Of a DNA stretch of 5,309 bases, positions 1 through 5,309 are shown piece by piece. This DNA is from Gemmatimonadaceae bacterium (GTDB lineage Bacteria > Gemmatimonadota > Gemmatimonadetes > Gemmatimonadales > Gemmatimonadaceae). The stretch covers positions 1 through 5,309 of the forward strand of contig JABFXM010000594.1 of the NCBI GenBank assembly GCA_013361745.1, given 5' to 3'. Under the pieces are notes generated by a model. It saw only the letters and a program-made list of their open reading frames with translations, ran no database searches and was not told the origin of the DNA. Each line of letters begins with the position of its first letter. The stretch's first letter is position 1. Made by a program: the position numbers and the translations under genes.

Positions 1-1363
1 CGATCACCGGAATGAAGCCGATCGGCACGAACACGGCGAGAATCGTGAAGGTCGTCGCCGCGACGGCGAGCCCGATCTCGTCGGTCCCCTCGTGCGCCGC
101 GCGCATGTGATCCTTCCCCATCTCCACATGGCGCACGATGTTCTCGCGCACCACGATCGCGTCGTCGATCAATATCCCGATCGCGAGCGACAGGCCGAGC
201 AGCGACATGGTCTCGAGCTTGAACCCGAGCACCCAGACCATGATGAAGCTCGCGAGCACCGACACCGGCAGCGCGAGACCGGTGATCACGGTCGAGCGCC
301 ACGAGTTCAGGAAGAGGAAGACGACGAGCACCGTGAGCAGCGCACCCTCGAGCAGCGCTTCCTTCACGTTGGTCACCGCGGCGGTGACGCGCGTCCCCGA
401 GTCCTTCACGAGCACGATCTGCGTGCCCTCGGGGAGCCCCTTCTGCAGATCCTTCACCTTCGCGCGCACCCGGTCGCTGACGTCGGTGGTGCTGTAGCCG
501 GGCGACTTCTTGTTGTCGTTGCCGACCGCCTCGCCGTCGTTGTAGTGCGCGAGCGAGCGCGGCTCCTCGGTGCCGTCGCGCACCTGCGCCACCTGGCCGA
601 GCCGGATGAGCTGTCCATTCCGCTCGGCGACGACCATCTGCATGAAGTCCTGCGGTCCCTCGAGCCGCCCCTTGAGGCGGATCGAGCGCTCGTCGAGCGC
701 GCCGGTGACGCGGCCGACCGGCGCCGCGAGGTTCTGCGCCTGCAGCGCCTGCACCACCTGCCCGACGCTGACTCCCGCCGCCTGCAGGCGGTCGGGCTGC
801 AGTTCGACCGTCAGCTCGCGCTCCACCTTTCCGAACACCTGCACCTCGGCGACACCGCTGAGCGAACGGAGCTCGCGGGTGATCTTCGGATCGGCGAGCC
901 GCGTCAGATCCGCCTGGGACAGGTTCGTGGAGGTGAGCGCGAGCGAGACGATCGGCCGGTCGGTGTCGTTGAGCTTCGTGATCACCGGCTCCTTCATCTC
1001 CGCCGGGAGATCGGCGCGGATCGCGGAGATCTTGTCGCGGATCTCCTGCGTCGCGTCGCTCATGTTCGTGCCGAAGTTGAACTCGATGATGATCGAGGCG
1101 TAGCCGTCGTACGCCTTGCCCATCACCGTCTTCACCCCGCTGATCGCGGTGATCTGCTCCTCGACGGGATTCAGCACTTCCTTCTCGACGCCCTCGGGCG
1201 AGGCGCCGGGATAGATGAGGCCGACCGACGCGTACGGCGGCACCACCTCGGGGAACTCGTCGGTCTTCAGCTTGAAGAGCGCGACGAGGCCGAAGACGAC
1301 CAACGCCACCATCGCGACGACGGTGACGAGCGGTCGCTTGATCGCGAAATCGGAGATGAACAT
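1..1363 (-). CDS. RND efflux transporter, permease subunit (AcrB/HAE1-like), N-terminal part, cut by window edge
   Basis: This is the inner-membrane pump subunit of a tripartite efflux system, which exports compounds using the proton gradient. Translation from the ATG at 1363 gives 454 residues in frame to the window edge. Family members are usually about 1,030-1,060 residues, so less than half is present. The start MFISDFAIKRP is typical of the family and is followed by a first membrane helix at about residues 13-30. A periplasmic porter region covers about 31-335. Further membrane helices begin at about 337 (LLEGALLTVLVVFLFLNSW), 358 and 387. The fourth-helix motif AIGILIDDAIVVREN carries the acidic pair D400-D401, matching the proton-relay aspartates D407/D408 of AcrB. 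The window ends in the next helix (FTILAVFVPIGF). The gene lies 12 bases after the adaptor stop, with GAGG overlapping that stop. The porter segment around residues 275-296 (VGNDNKKSPGYSTTD) departs from the usual family pattern. HAE1-type drug or hydrophobe efflux is more likely than metal efflux, but the substrate is unknown. Confidence 0.95.
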   Translation of the reverse strand, partial: MFISDFAIKRPLVTVVAMVALVVFGLVALFKLKTDEFPEVVPPYASVGLIYPGASPEGVEKEVLNPVEEQITAISGVKTVMGKAYDGYASIIIEFNFGTNMSDATQEIRDKISAIRADLPAEMKEPVITKLNDTDRPIVSLALTSTNLSQADLTRLADPKITRELRSLSGVAEVQVFGKVERELTVELQPDRLQAAGVSVGQVVQALQAQNLAAPVGRVTGALDERSIRLKGRLEGPQDFMQMVVAERNGQLIRLGQVAQVRDGTEEPRSLAHYNDGEAVGNDNKKSPGYSTTDVSDRVRAKVKDLQKGLPEGTQIVLVKDSGTRVTAAVTNVKEALLEGALLTVLVVFLFLNSWRSTVITGLALPVSVLASFIMVWVLGFKLETMSLLGLSLAIGILIDDAIVVRENIVRHVEMGKDHMRAAHEGTDEIGLAVAATTFTILAVFVPIGFIPVI

Positions 1364-1373
1364 TGTGCCGCTA

Positions 1374-1377
1374 CCTC
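1374..1377 (-). promoter_or_regulatory. Ribosome-binding site of the RND transporter gene
   Basis: On the minus strand GAGG sits 10 bases before the ATG at 1363 and shares three bases with the adaptor stop codon TGA (1376-1378). Ribosomes finishing the adaptor would therefore be placed directly at the pump start. This supports the chosen start and suggests translational coupling. Confidence 0.6.
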
Positions 1378-2515
1378 ACTCTGATTGCGCCGGACGGTCG
1401 TTCACCGCCCGGACGCGCACGATCGTGTTCGGCGTGAGCCCCTGCGCACCGCCGACGAGCACGGTGTCGCCGACGGCGAGCCCCTTCGTGATCTCCACCG
1501 TCTCCGTCCCGCTGTCCTCGAGGCCGAGCGAGACGGCGGCCTTCTCCGCCTTGCCGTTCTTGATGCGAGTGACGGTCGGAACGAAGTCCTTCTGGTTCAC
1601 CGCGTTCGACGGGATGACGATCCCCGTCCGCGCCTCGCTCGCGACGTGTCCCTCGGCGAACAATCCGCCGACGAGCGTGTTCCCGGCGTTCGGGATCGAG
1701 GCGAGGATGCGCACCTGCCGCGTCGTCGGATCGGCGACGGGATTGATTCGGGTGATGTGGCCGGTGAAGACGCGGTTGGGATATCCCTGGACGGTGAAGT
1801 TGACCGGCATGCCGAGCCGCACCGAGGAGATCTGGTCGCTCGGCACGCTCCCCTCGAGCCGCATGCTCGACGGGTCGACGATGGTGAAGAGCGCCGCGCC
1901 GGGCGAGGCGAGGTCTCCCGCGTTCACCGAGCGCACGCTGACCACGCCCGCGATCGGCGACTTGATGGTCGTCTTGTTCAGCTGCTTCTCGGCGACGGCG
2001 AAGCGCGCCTTCGCGTCGGCGAGCTGCGACTGGGCGGCGACGTTCTGCGTGCGCGCGTTCTCGACGTCGCGGTCGGCGATCGCGCCGGCGGCGATGAGCT
2101 TCTGCGCCCGCTCGAGGTTGCGCTGCGCCGCGTCGGCCGCGGTCTGCGCCGCCGTCACGCCGGAGCGCGCCGAGAGGTACGCGTCGCGGATCGCCGTGTC
2201 GTCGAGGCGCGCGAGCACCGTACCGACGCCGACGCGCGTTCCCTGGTCGACGAAGGTCTGCAGCACGGCGCCGCCGACTTCGGCGCGCACCGTGGCCTCC
2301 TGATCCGGATCGAGCGAGCCGGACATCGACGGCCCCGTCTCGATACGGCGCTCGGCGACGACGTAGACCTCCTGCGGCGAGATCGTGACGGCCTTCTGCT
2401 CGGCCGAGGTGGCCGCGTCGGCGTCGCCCTTCCTGCAGGCGCCCAGGCCGAAGGTTGCGGCGAGCAGCACCGCGCCGAGCGCCGCGCGACGCGACGCCAT
2501 GGTGTGGACGATCAT
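1376..2515 (-). CDS. RND efflux periplasmic adaptor subunit (membrane fusion protein), predicted lipoprotein
   Basis: This is the adaptor that bridges the inner-membrane RND pump and the TolC channel across the periplasm. The ATG at 2515 gives 379 residues, a normal family length. A GTG one codon earlier and an ATG at 2500 are alternatives. The 2515 ATG is preferred because a GGGGGG run lies 8 bases upstream and the ATG overlaps the channel stop. A lipoprotein signal is clear: arginines at 9-10, a hydrophobic stretch, then lipobox LGAC with the lipidated cysteine at 27. The first lipoyl half is at about 72-107 (VRAEVGGAVLQTF). An alpha-helical hairpin rich in Ala, Gln and Glu follows at about 108-180, then the second lipoyl half at about 183-213 (IKSPIAGVVSVRSVNAGD). 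A beta-barrel domain covers about 217-290 and a membrane-proximal domain about 293-369. The hairpin is short, as in many adaptors that meet TolC tip to tip. The gene order channel-adaptor-pump supports the role. Confidence 0.95.
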   Translation of the reverse strand: MIVHTMASRRAALGAVLLAATFGLGACRKGDADAATSAEQKAVTISPQEVYVVAERRIETGPSMSGSLDPDQEATVRAEVGGAVLQTFVDQGTRVGVGTVLARLDDTAIRDAYLSARSGVTAAQTAADAAQRNLERAQKLIAAGAIADRDVENARTQNVAAQSQLADAKARFAVAEKQLNKTTIKSPIAGVVSVRSVNAGDLASPGAALFTIVDPSSMRLEGSVPSDQISSVRLGMPVNFTVQGYPNRVFTGHITRINPVADPTTRQVRILASIPNAGNTLVGGLFAEGHVASEARTGIVIPSNAVNQKDFVPTVTRIKNGKAEKAAVSLGLEDSGTETVEITKGLAVGDTVLVGGAQGLTPNTIVRVRAVNDRPAQSE

Positions 2516-4215
2516 CACTGCTGCCCCCCGATCGAGTTCGTATTGGTCGCGCCCGCCGCTCCCTGCGGCTGCGGCGTCGTCTGCTGCTGTGGCGTGGTGC
2601 TCTGCTGCTGCGCCGCGCCGAAGCCGGCCGCTCCCGCCGCACCGGCTGCGCCCTGCGTCACCGTGCCTAACGGCAGGTCGTGGATGAGGGCGAGGCGGAC
2701 CTCGGCGACGCGCAGGTTGCGCGCCGCGCTCGCCCGATTCGCCGCCGACTGCTCGAGGAGGAGCCGCGACTCGGAGAGCTCGAGCTGCGTCGAGATCCCT
2801 TCACGATAGCGCACCTCGGCGATGCCATAGGCGCGCGAGGCCTGTTCCGCTGTCCCCGCGCTCGCGTTCCAGGCGGCGATCGCCTGCTCGAGGTCGGCGA
2901 TCGCGGAGCGCGTGTCGAGCGCGGCGAGCTCCTTCGTCTGCTGGTAGTTCTCGCGCGCCTCCATGAGGTTCGCGCGCGCGACCATCTCGTCGCCGGTGAT
3001 GCGTCCGCCGGTGAAGAGCGGAACGGAGAGCATCGCCGTCACCGTCCAGTTGGGGTAGAAGGCGTCCCAGCCCGGGACGCCGCCGCCCGTCGGATACCCG
3101 ATGCGTCCGTACTGCGTGCTCAGCGTCAGCGCGGGGATGCGCTGCGCGCGCGCGATCCGGAACTGATTCTCCTGCACCCGCACCGCCTGCGCGAGCTGCC
3201 GCACCTGCGCGCGTCCCTCGGCGCTCGTATCGGAGGCGATCGCGGCGCGCGCGGTCACGACGAAGCTCGAGTCGTCGAGCGCGGCGGCGTGCATCGTCGA
3301 GTCGGCGAAGGCGCTGACGAGGGTGAGCGGCTGGTCAGCCGGGAAGTCGAGGAGCTGCTTGAGGCGCAGCATCGCGATGTCGCGGCGCGTGCGGCTCTGG
3401 ATCACCGCCGGCCGCTGGTTGTCGCGCGTCACCTGCGCCCGCAGCAGCTCGAACTCCGAGGTGTTGCCGACGTTGCGCGCCAGTGTCACCTGCGAGAGCG
3501 TGCGCTCGCTCTGCGCGAGCGAGGAGTCGGCGATGCTCGAGAGCTGCTCGGCGAGGGCGGCGTCGTAGTACGCCTCGGTGACCTGCAGGCGCAGCGAGGC
3601 GGTCGCGCTTGCGAGCCCGATCTCGGCCGAGCGGCGCGCCGCACCGGCGATGCGATTCGCGGCGAGGAGACGACCGCCAGCGAAGACCGTCCACGAGCCC
3701 TGCAGGCCTAACGTCAACGTCTGCTTGGCGGCGAAGATCTTGGCGAGCGGGCTGTTCGCGAGATCGGTCGCTCCGCCGCCGCAGTGGGTCCGCGCAGTGT
3801 TGAGGGCGTTCTGGCGCGTCGCCGCGCTCGCCGTGTCGGGGATTGGCACGGTGGTGCAGACGCCGTAGGTGGCCGGACCGGCGGGCCCCGACATCGACGC
3901 GGCCTGCCTGCTGATCGCCTCGAACTGGGACTCGAGCGTCTTCTGGAAGCTGATCGATCCGTTGAGCTGCGGCAGGTACTGCGCGCGCGCCTGATACTGC
4001 TGGCCGCGCGCGCGCAGGACGCCGGCGCGCGCGATGCGCACTCCTTCGCTCCGGTCCTCGGCGATGCGCAGCGCTTCGTCGAGGGAGAGCGACCGGGCGG
4101 CAGGGGACGGGTACTGCGTGGCTGGTGTCGTCACCTGCGCGGGGAGCGCGCGCGCGAGGGCGCAGAGCGCGACCGCGGCGAAGGTGCGCGCGCCACGCCT
4201 TGATGATGGTCTCAT
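2515..4215 (-). CDS. TolC family outer-membrane efflux channel
   Basis: This is a trimeric outer-membrane and periplasmic tunnel that serves as the exit duct of the efflux system. It is 566 residues long, somewhat longer than typical TolC/OprM proteins (about 420-490). A signal peptide is visible: basic residues MRPSSRRGAR, a hydrophobic core at 11-24, and probable cleavage after A26 (ALPA, then Q). Two outer-membrane-efflux-protein repeats follow, at about 44-295 and 339-515. The family's internal duplication shows as FAGGRLLAANRI (178-189) matching FTGGRITGDEMV (401-412), each before a long helix. Extra length has two sources. One is an insertion at about 100-160, in the position of the first outer loop, holding the only two cysteines outside the signal peptide (C120 and C145), a possible disulfide. 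The other is a tail from about 520, rich in Gly, Ala, Gln, Thr and Pro, with GAAGAAGAAG and QQQ runs. Its ATG overlaps the regulator stop (ATGA) and no strong ribosome-binding site is visible, so translation is probably coupled. Confidence 0.95.
   Translation of the reverse strand: MRPSSRRGARTFAAVALCALARALPAQVTTPATQYPSPAARSLSLDEALRIAEDRSEGVRIARAGVLRARGQQYQARAQYLPQLNGSISFQKTLESQFEAISRQAASMSGPAGPATYGVCTTVPIPDTASAATRQNALNTARTHCGGGATDLANSPLAKIFAAKQTLTLGLQGSWTVFAGGRLLAANRIAGAARRSAEIGLASATASLRLQVTEAYYDAALAEQLSSIADSSLAQSERTLSQVTLARNVGNTSEFELLRAQVTRDNQRPAVIQSRTRRDIAMLRLKQLLDFPADQPLTLVSAFADSTMHAAALDDSSFVVTARAAIASDTSAEGRAQVRQLAQAVRVQENQFRIARAQRIPALTLSTQYGRIGYPTGGGVPGWDAFYPNWTVTAMLSVPLFTGGRITGDEMVARANLMEARENYQQTKELAALDTRSAIADLEQAIAAWNASAGTAEQASRAYGIAEVRYREGISTQLELSESRLLLEQSAANRASAARNLRVAEVRLALIHDLPLGTVTQGAAGAAGAAGFGAAQQQSTTPQQQTTPQPQGAAGATNTNSIGGQQ
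2524..2529 (-). promoter_or_regulatory. Probable ribosome-binding site of the adaptor gene
   Basis: A run of six G on the minus strand, within the last glycine codons of the channel gene, ends 8 bases before the ATG at 2515. It is the only purine-rich G run near the candidate starts. The alternative ATG at 2500 has none. It therefore decides the start in favour of 2515, although a pure G run is not a classical GGAGG. Confidence 0.4.
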
Positions 4216-4868
4216 CGTGAGTTGCTCGATCTGACTGGGGGGCGACGACCGTTGGCGGTCGAGGTCGCGTGCTTCGCTGCCGTCCTCGCGGGACGTGAAC
4301 GCAGGCCGATCGCGCGCAGGAAGAGTCGCGCGTACGACCGCGGCGCGGCGGAGAGCGGCGGAAAGTGGTCGGCCATCAGCTCGCGTCCCATCGCGTCGGA
4401 GAAGATGACGCCGATGAGCATCGCGATCGCGGCGCGTTCGTCGACCTCACCCTCGAACCATCCACCTTCGGCGAGCGCGGCGAGATAGCCCTTGAGGGCG
4501 TGACGCGCGTGCTGCGGTCCCTCGCGCACGCAGGCGGCGAACTGCGGCCGCTCCTCCATCTCGCTCATCGTCTTGCGGATGATCGAGCGCCGCTGGCGGA
4601 GGAAGGCGAGGTTCGCGGCGACCCACGCGGTCATCTCGCGTTCAGGGTCGACGGGCTCGTCGGGGAGCGCGACGACGTCGCGGCGCTGCGCACCGGGCCG
4701 GATCGCCGCGGCGAGGAGGGCCTCCTTGCCGCCGAAGATACGGAAGAGGGTCACCTCGTTCACCCCGGCGGCCTCGGCGATGCGGCGCGTGGTCGCGCCG
4801 CGGAAGCCGTGCTCGGCGTAGACGCGCTCCGCCGCCTCGAGGATCTTGTCGCGACTCGGGCTTTCCAT
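4212..4868 (-). CDS. TetR/AcrR family transcriptional regulator
   Basis: This is a predicted ligand-responsive repressor of the efflux operon and of itself. The ATG at 4868 gives 218 residues, usual for the family. The N-terminal DNA-binding domain is classical: RDKILEAAERVYAEHGFRG (6-24), then the helix-turn-helix at about 26-45 (TTRRIAEAAGVNEVTLFRIF), followed by GGKEALLAAAI. Residues of about 76-188 form the helical ligand and dimerisation domain, which is variable in this family and gives no ligand identity. The last 30 residues are basic and Ser/Ala-rich without clear structure. An in-frame ATG at 4919 would add 17 residues (MQALTCVHRRAV...), but it lies inside the operator-like palindrome and the added residues do not resemble the family, so 4868 is preferred. 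Neither start has a clear ribosome-binding site. The regulator is first in the same-strand operon, overlapping the channel gene by 4 bases, rather than divergent as acrR is in Escherichia coli. Confidence 0.93.
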   Translation of the reverse strand: MESPSRDKILEAAERVYAEHGFRGATTRRIAEAAGVNEVTLFRIFGGKEALLAAAIRPGAQRRDVVALPDEPVDPEREMTAWVAANLAFLRQRRSIIRKTMSEMEERPQFAACVREGPQHARHALKGYLAALAEGGWFEGEVDERAAIAMLIGVIFSDAMGRELMADHFPPLSAAPRSYARLFLRAIGLRSRPARTAAKHATSTANGRRPPVRSSNSR

Positions 4869-4882
4869 GGGGCCGAACGCTA

Positions 4883-4899
4883 GCACCGCCCGGCGGTGC
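4883..4899. repeat. Perfect 8-bp inverted repeat in the regulator leader
   Basis: The arms GCACCGCC (4883-4890) and GGCGGTGC (4892-4899) are perfect complements with one base between them. The element overlaps the operator-like palindrome by four bases and ends 14 bases before the regulator ATG. In RNA the innermost pairs would open to leave a short GC-rich hairpin just upstream of the start, which could reduce translation of the regulator. It could instead be a second protein-binding dyad, or chance in GC-rich DNA. Confidence 0.4.
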
Positions 4900-4923
4900 A
4901 CGCAAGTGAGTGCTTGCATACAC
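4896..4923. promoter_or_regulatory. Probable TetR-type operator (28-bp imperfect palindrome)
   Basis: Reading the minus strand, the left arm GTGTATGCAAG and the right arm CTTGCGTGCAC are separated by CACTCA. Nine of eleven arm positions are complementary, including an unbroken GCAAG/CTTGC core. It lies 28 bases ahead of the regulator start at 4868 and next to the AT-richer patch expected to hold the promoter. Size, symmetry and position match operators of TetR/AcrR proteins, which bind as dimers. It is inferred to be the autoregulatory site controlling all four efflux genes. Binding is not shown by sequence alone. Confidence 0.6.
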
Positions 4924-4950
4924 CATGTGTTTATTGCAAATCGCTAACAG
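4908..4950 (-). promoter_or_regulatory. Probable promoter region of the efflux operon
   Basis: This is one of the most AT-rich stretches of the window (for example TTTGCAATAAACACATGG on the minus strand). It sits directly upstream of the regulator gene, the first gene of the operon. TATGCA at 4915-4920 could serve as a -10 element inside the operator, and TTGCAA (4934-4939) or TTAGCG (4942-4947) resemble -35 elements. No pair has good spacing: 13 and 21 bases respectively. Location and composition support a promoter, but the exact boxes cannot be assigned. Confidence 0.3.
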
Positions 4951-4968
4951 ATGGCAGGACGCTATGAG

Positions 4969-5010
4969 CAGGAGGCTGTAAGCAGGAGGCTATAGGCAGG
5001 AGGCTGAAAG
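4969..5010. repeat. Left arm of heptamer array: six degenerate 7-bp units
   Basis: Six consecutive 7-mers are read on the plus strand: CAGGAGG, CTGTAAG, CAGGAGG, CTATAGG, CAGGAGG, CTGAAAG. Each resembles CTGGAGG or CTGGAAG, the complement of the right-arm units, with zero to three differences depending on the pairing. Because CAGGAGG alternates with a more variable unit, the arm also shows a 14-bp period with three copies of GCAGGAGGCT. It is separated from the right arm by 14 bases (5011-5024). It lies in the intergenic region and no gene is visible in it. Confidence 0.85.
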
Positions 5011-5024
5011 CCCTGAGCCCGCGG

Positions 5025-5094
5025 CCTCCAGCTTCCAGCCTCCAGCCTCCAGCCTCCAGCCTCCAGCCTCCAGCTTCCAGCTTCCAGCTTCCAG
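5025..5094. repeat. Right arm of heptamer array: ten 7-bp units
   Basis: Exactly ten uninterrupted 7-mers of CYTCCAG occur on the plus strand. Six are CCTCCAG (5025, 5039, 5046, 5053, 5060, 5067) and four are CTTCCAG (5032, 5074, 5081, 5088). The array begins three bases beyond the hydrolase stop codon. It runs in opposite orientation to the left arm, so the two arms can fold on each other. Short heptamer tandem repeats are known in other bacteria, for example the STRR heptamers of cyanobacteria, but I do not recognise this unit as a named family. Confidence 0.9.
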
Positions 5095-5097
5095 CCC

Positions 5098-5309
5098 CTA
5101 GCCGCCGATCGCGCGTATGTGCCCGGCGATCGCGTCGACGAGCGCGGGCGCGACCGGCAGCGTCGGGTCGCCGTACGAGCGCATCTGCGCCGCCTGATCC
5201 ACCGGCACCATCTTCAGGACGTGGTTCATCCCGTCGATGATCGCGAGCTTTGCCTTCGGCTGCGCCTTCGCCAGCGACTCCGCGTCGGCGACCGTGACCT
5301 GCATGTCGG
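5098..5309 (-). CDS. Alpha/beta hydrolase, C-terminal fragment, cut by window edge
   Basis: This is the last 69 full residues of a probable alpha/beta hydrolase fold enzyme. The ATG at 5302-5304 is only an internal methionine, because the frame stays open to the window edge. The segment begins DMQVTVADAESLAKAQP, with an aspartate (codon 5305-5307) at the position of the acid residue of the catalytic triad. It continues to IIDGMNHVLKMVP, whose histidine (codon 5221-5223) is the likely catalytic histidine 28 residues later, a normal spacing. The tail DPTLPVAPALVDAIAGHI and the stop TAG at 5098-5100 complete the fold. The nucleophile serine lies outside the window. The fragment resembles serine-hydrolase or esterase-like proteins of the S33/COG1073 type, and the substrate is unknown. 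It is on the same strand as the efflux operon but separated from it by 229 bases with repeats, so it is probably a separate transcription unit. Confidence 0.8.
   Translation of the reverse strand, partial: DMQVTVADAESLAKAQPKAKLAIIDGMNHVLKMVPVDQAAQMRSYGDPTLPVAPALVDAIAGHIRAIGG

Larger units (their letters stand above)
4969..5094 (-). terminator. Possible long hairpin or terminator after the hydrolase gene, formed by opposed heptamer arms
   Basis: The two arms of the array are mutually complementary. In the register CAGGAGGC (4997-5004) with GCCTCCAG-type units (from 5024) outward, roughly three quarters of about 35 positions pair. In the minus-strand transcript some of the mismatches become G-U pairs. 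It lies immediately after the hydrolase stop and before the efflux promoter, where a transcription stop would be useful. No T-rich tract follows, so it is not a classical intrinsic terminator. It may instead be only an RNA 3'-end structure. Confidence 0.3.

Noticed and set aside
1..1363. Heavy-metal (CusA-type) RND transporter
   Set aside because: The fourth-helix motif with paired aspartates D400-D401 and the N-terminal MFISDFAIKRP fit HAE1-type pumps better. No methionine-based metal relay could be recognised in the part present.
92..1384. Plus-strand open frame of 430 codons opposite the RND gene
   Set aside because: It is rich in Arg, His, Asp and Leu with no recognisable domain and is exactly antisense to a clear RND gene. 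Such shadows are common in GC-rich coding DNA.
1371..2642. Minus-strand open frame of 423 codons in another frame of the adaptor
   Set aside because: The translation is an arginine-rich alternate-frame product, whereas the overlapping frame encodes a full adaptor with a lipobox and lipoyl halves.
1215..2809. Plus-strand open frames of 362 and 474 codons opposite the adaptor and channel genes
   Set aside because: They are antisense to well-supported adaptor and channel genes. Their composition is biased and no family features are seen.
4869..4919. Upstream ATG at 4919 as the regulator start
   Set aside because: It lies inside the operator-like palindrome, has no ribosome-binding site, and adds 17 residues unlike the N-termini of TetR proteins.
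4969..5094. CRISPR array
   Set aside because: Units are 7 bp and directly adjacent, with no spacers of unique sequence and no cas genes in the window.
4924..5097. Insertion sequence remnant or small gene in the intergenic region
   Set aside because: No transposase similarity, terminal repeats with target duplication, or credible open frame is visible. The region is explained by promoter-like sequence and heptamer repeats.

Overview
The window comes from a high-GC (by eye about two thirds G+C or more), Gram-negative-type bacterium. It encodes an inner-membrane RND pump, a periplasmic adaptor and a TolC-type outer-membrane channel, which only make sense in a cell with two membranes. No rRNA or other taxonomic marker is present. 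Gemmatimonadota or a similar high-GC diderm lineage is a guess from general style, not a demonstrated assignment.

From right to left, which is the direction of transcription, the layout is as follows. The 3' end of an alpha/beta hydrolase gene (5098-5309, cut by the window edge) is followed within 3 bases by an array of 7-bp repeats in two opposed arms (4969-5010 and 5025-5094). Next comes an AT-richer patch that probably holds a promoter, then a 28-bp imperfect palindrome (4896-4923) that looks like a TetR-type operator, with a second compact palindrome touching it. After that come four tightly packed minus-strand genes: a TetR/AcrR regulator (4212-4868), a TolC family outer-membrane channel (2515-4215), an RND adaptor lipoprotein (1376-2515) and the N-terminal 454 residues of an RND transporter (1-1363, cut by the window edge).

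The four genes look like one operon. The regulator stop overlaps the channel start (ATGA), the channel stop overlaps the adaptor start (TGATG), and the adaptor stop lies 12 bases before the transporter start with the ribosome-binding site overlapping that stop. The inferred logic is a self-regulated efflux system. The TetR protein would bind the palindrome ahead of its own gene, repress all four genes, and be released by a ligand that the pump may export. The substrate cannot be read from the sequence.

The efflux genes belong to well-known families. The least ordinary parts of the window are the opposed heptamer array between the hydrolase and the operon, and the operator palindrome. The long plus-strand open frames across the operon are antisense shadows of the high-GC genes and are not annotated.
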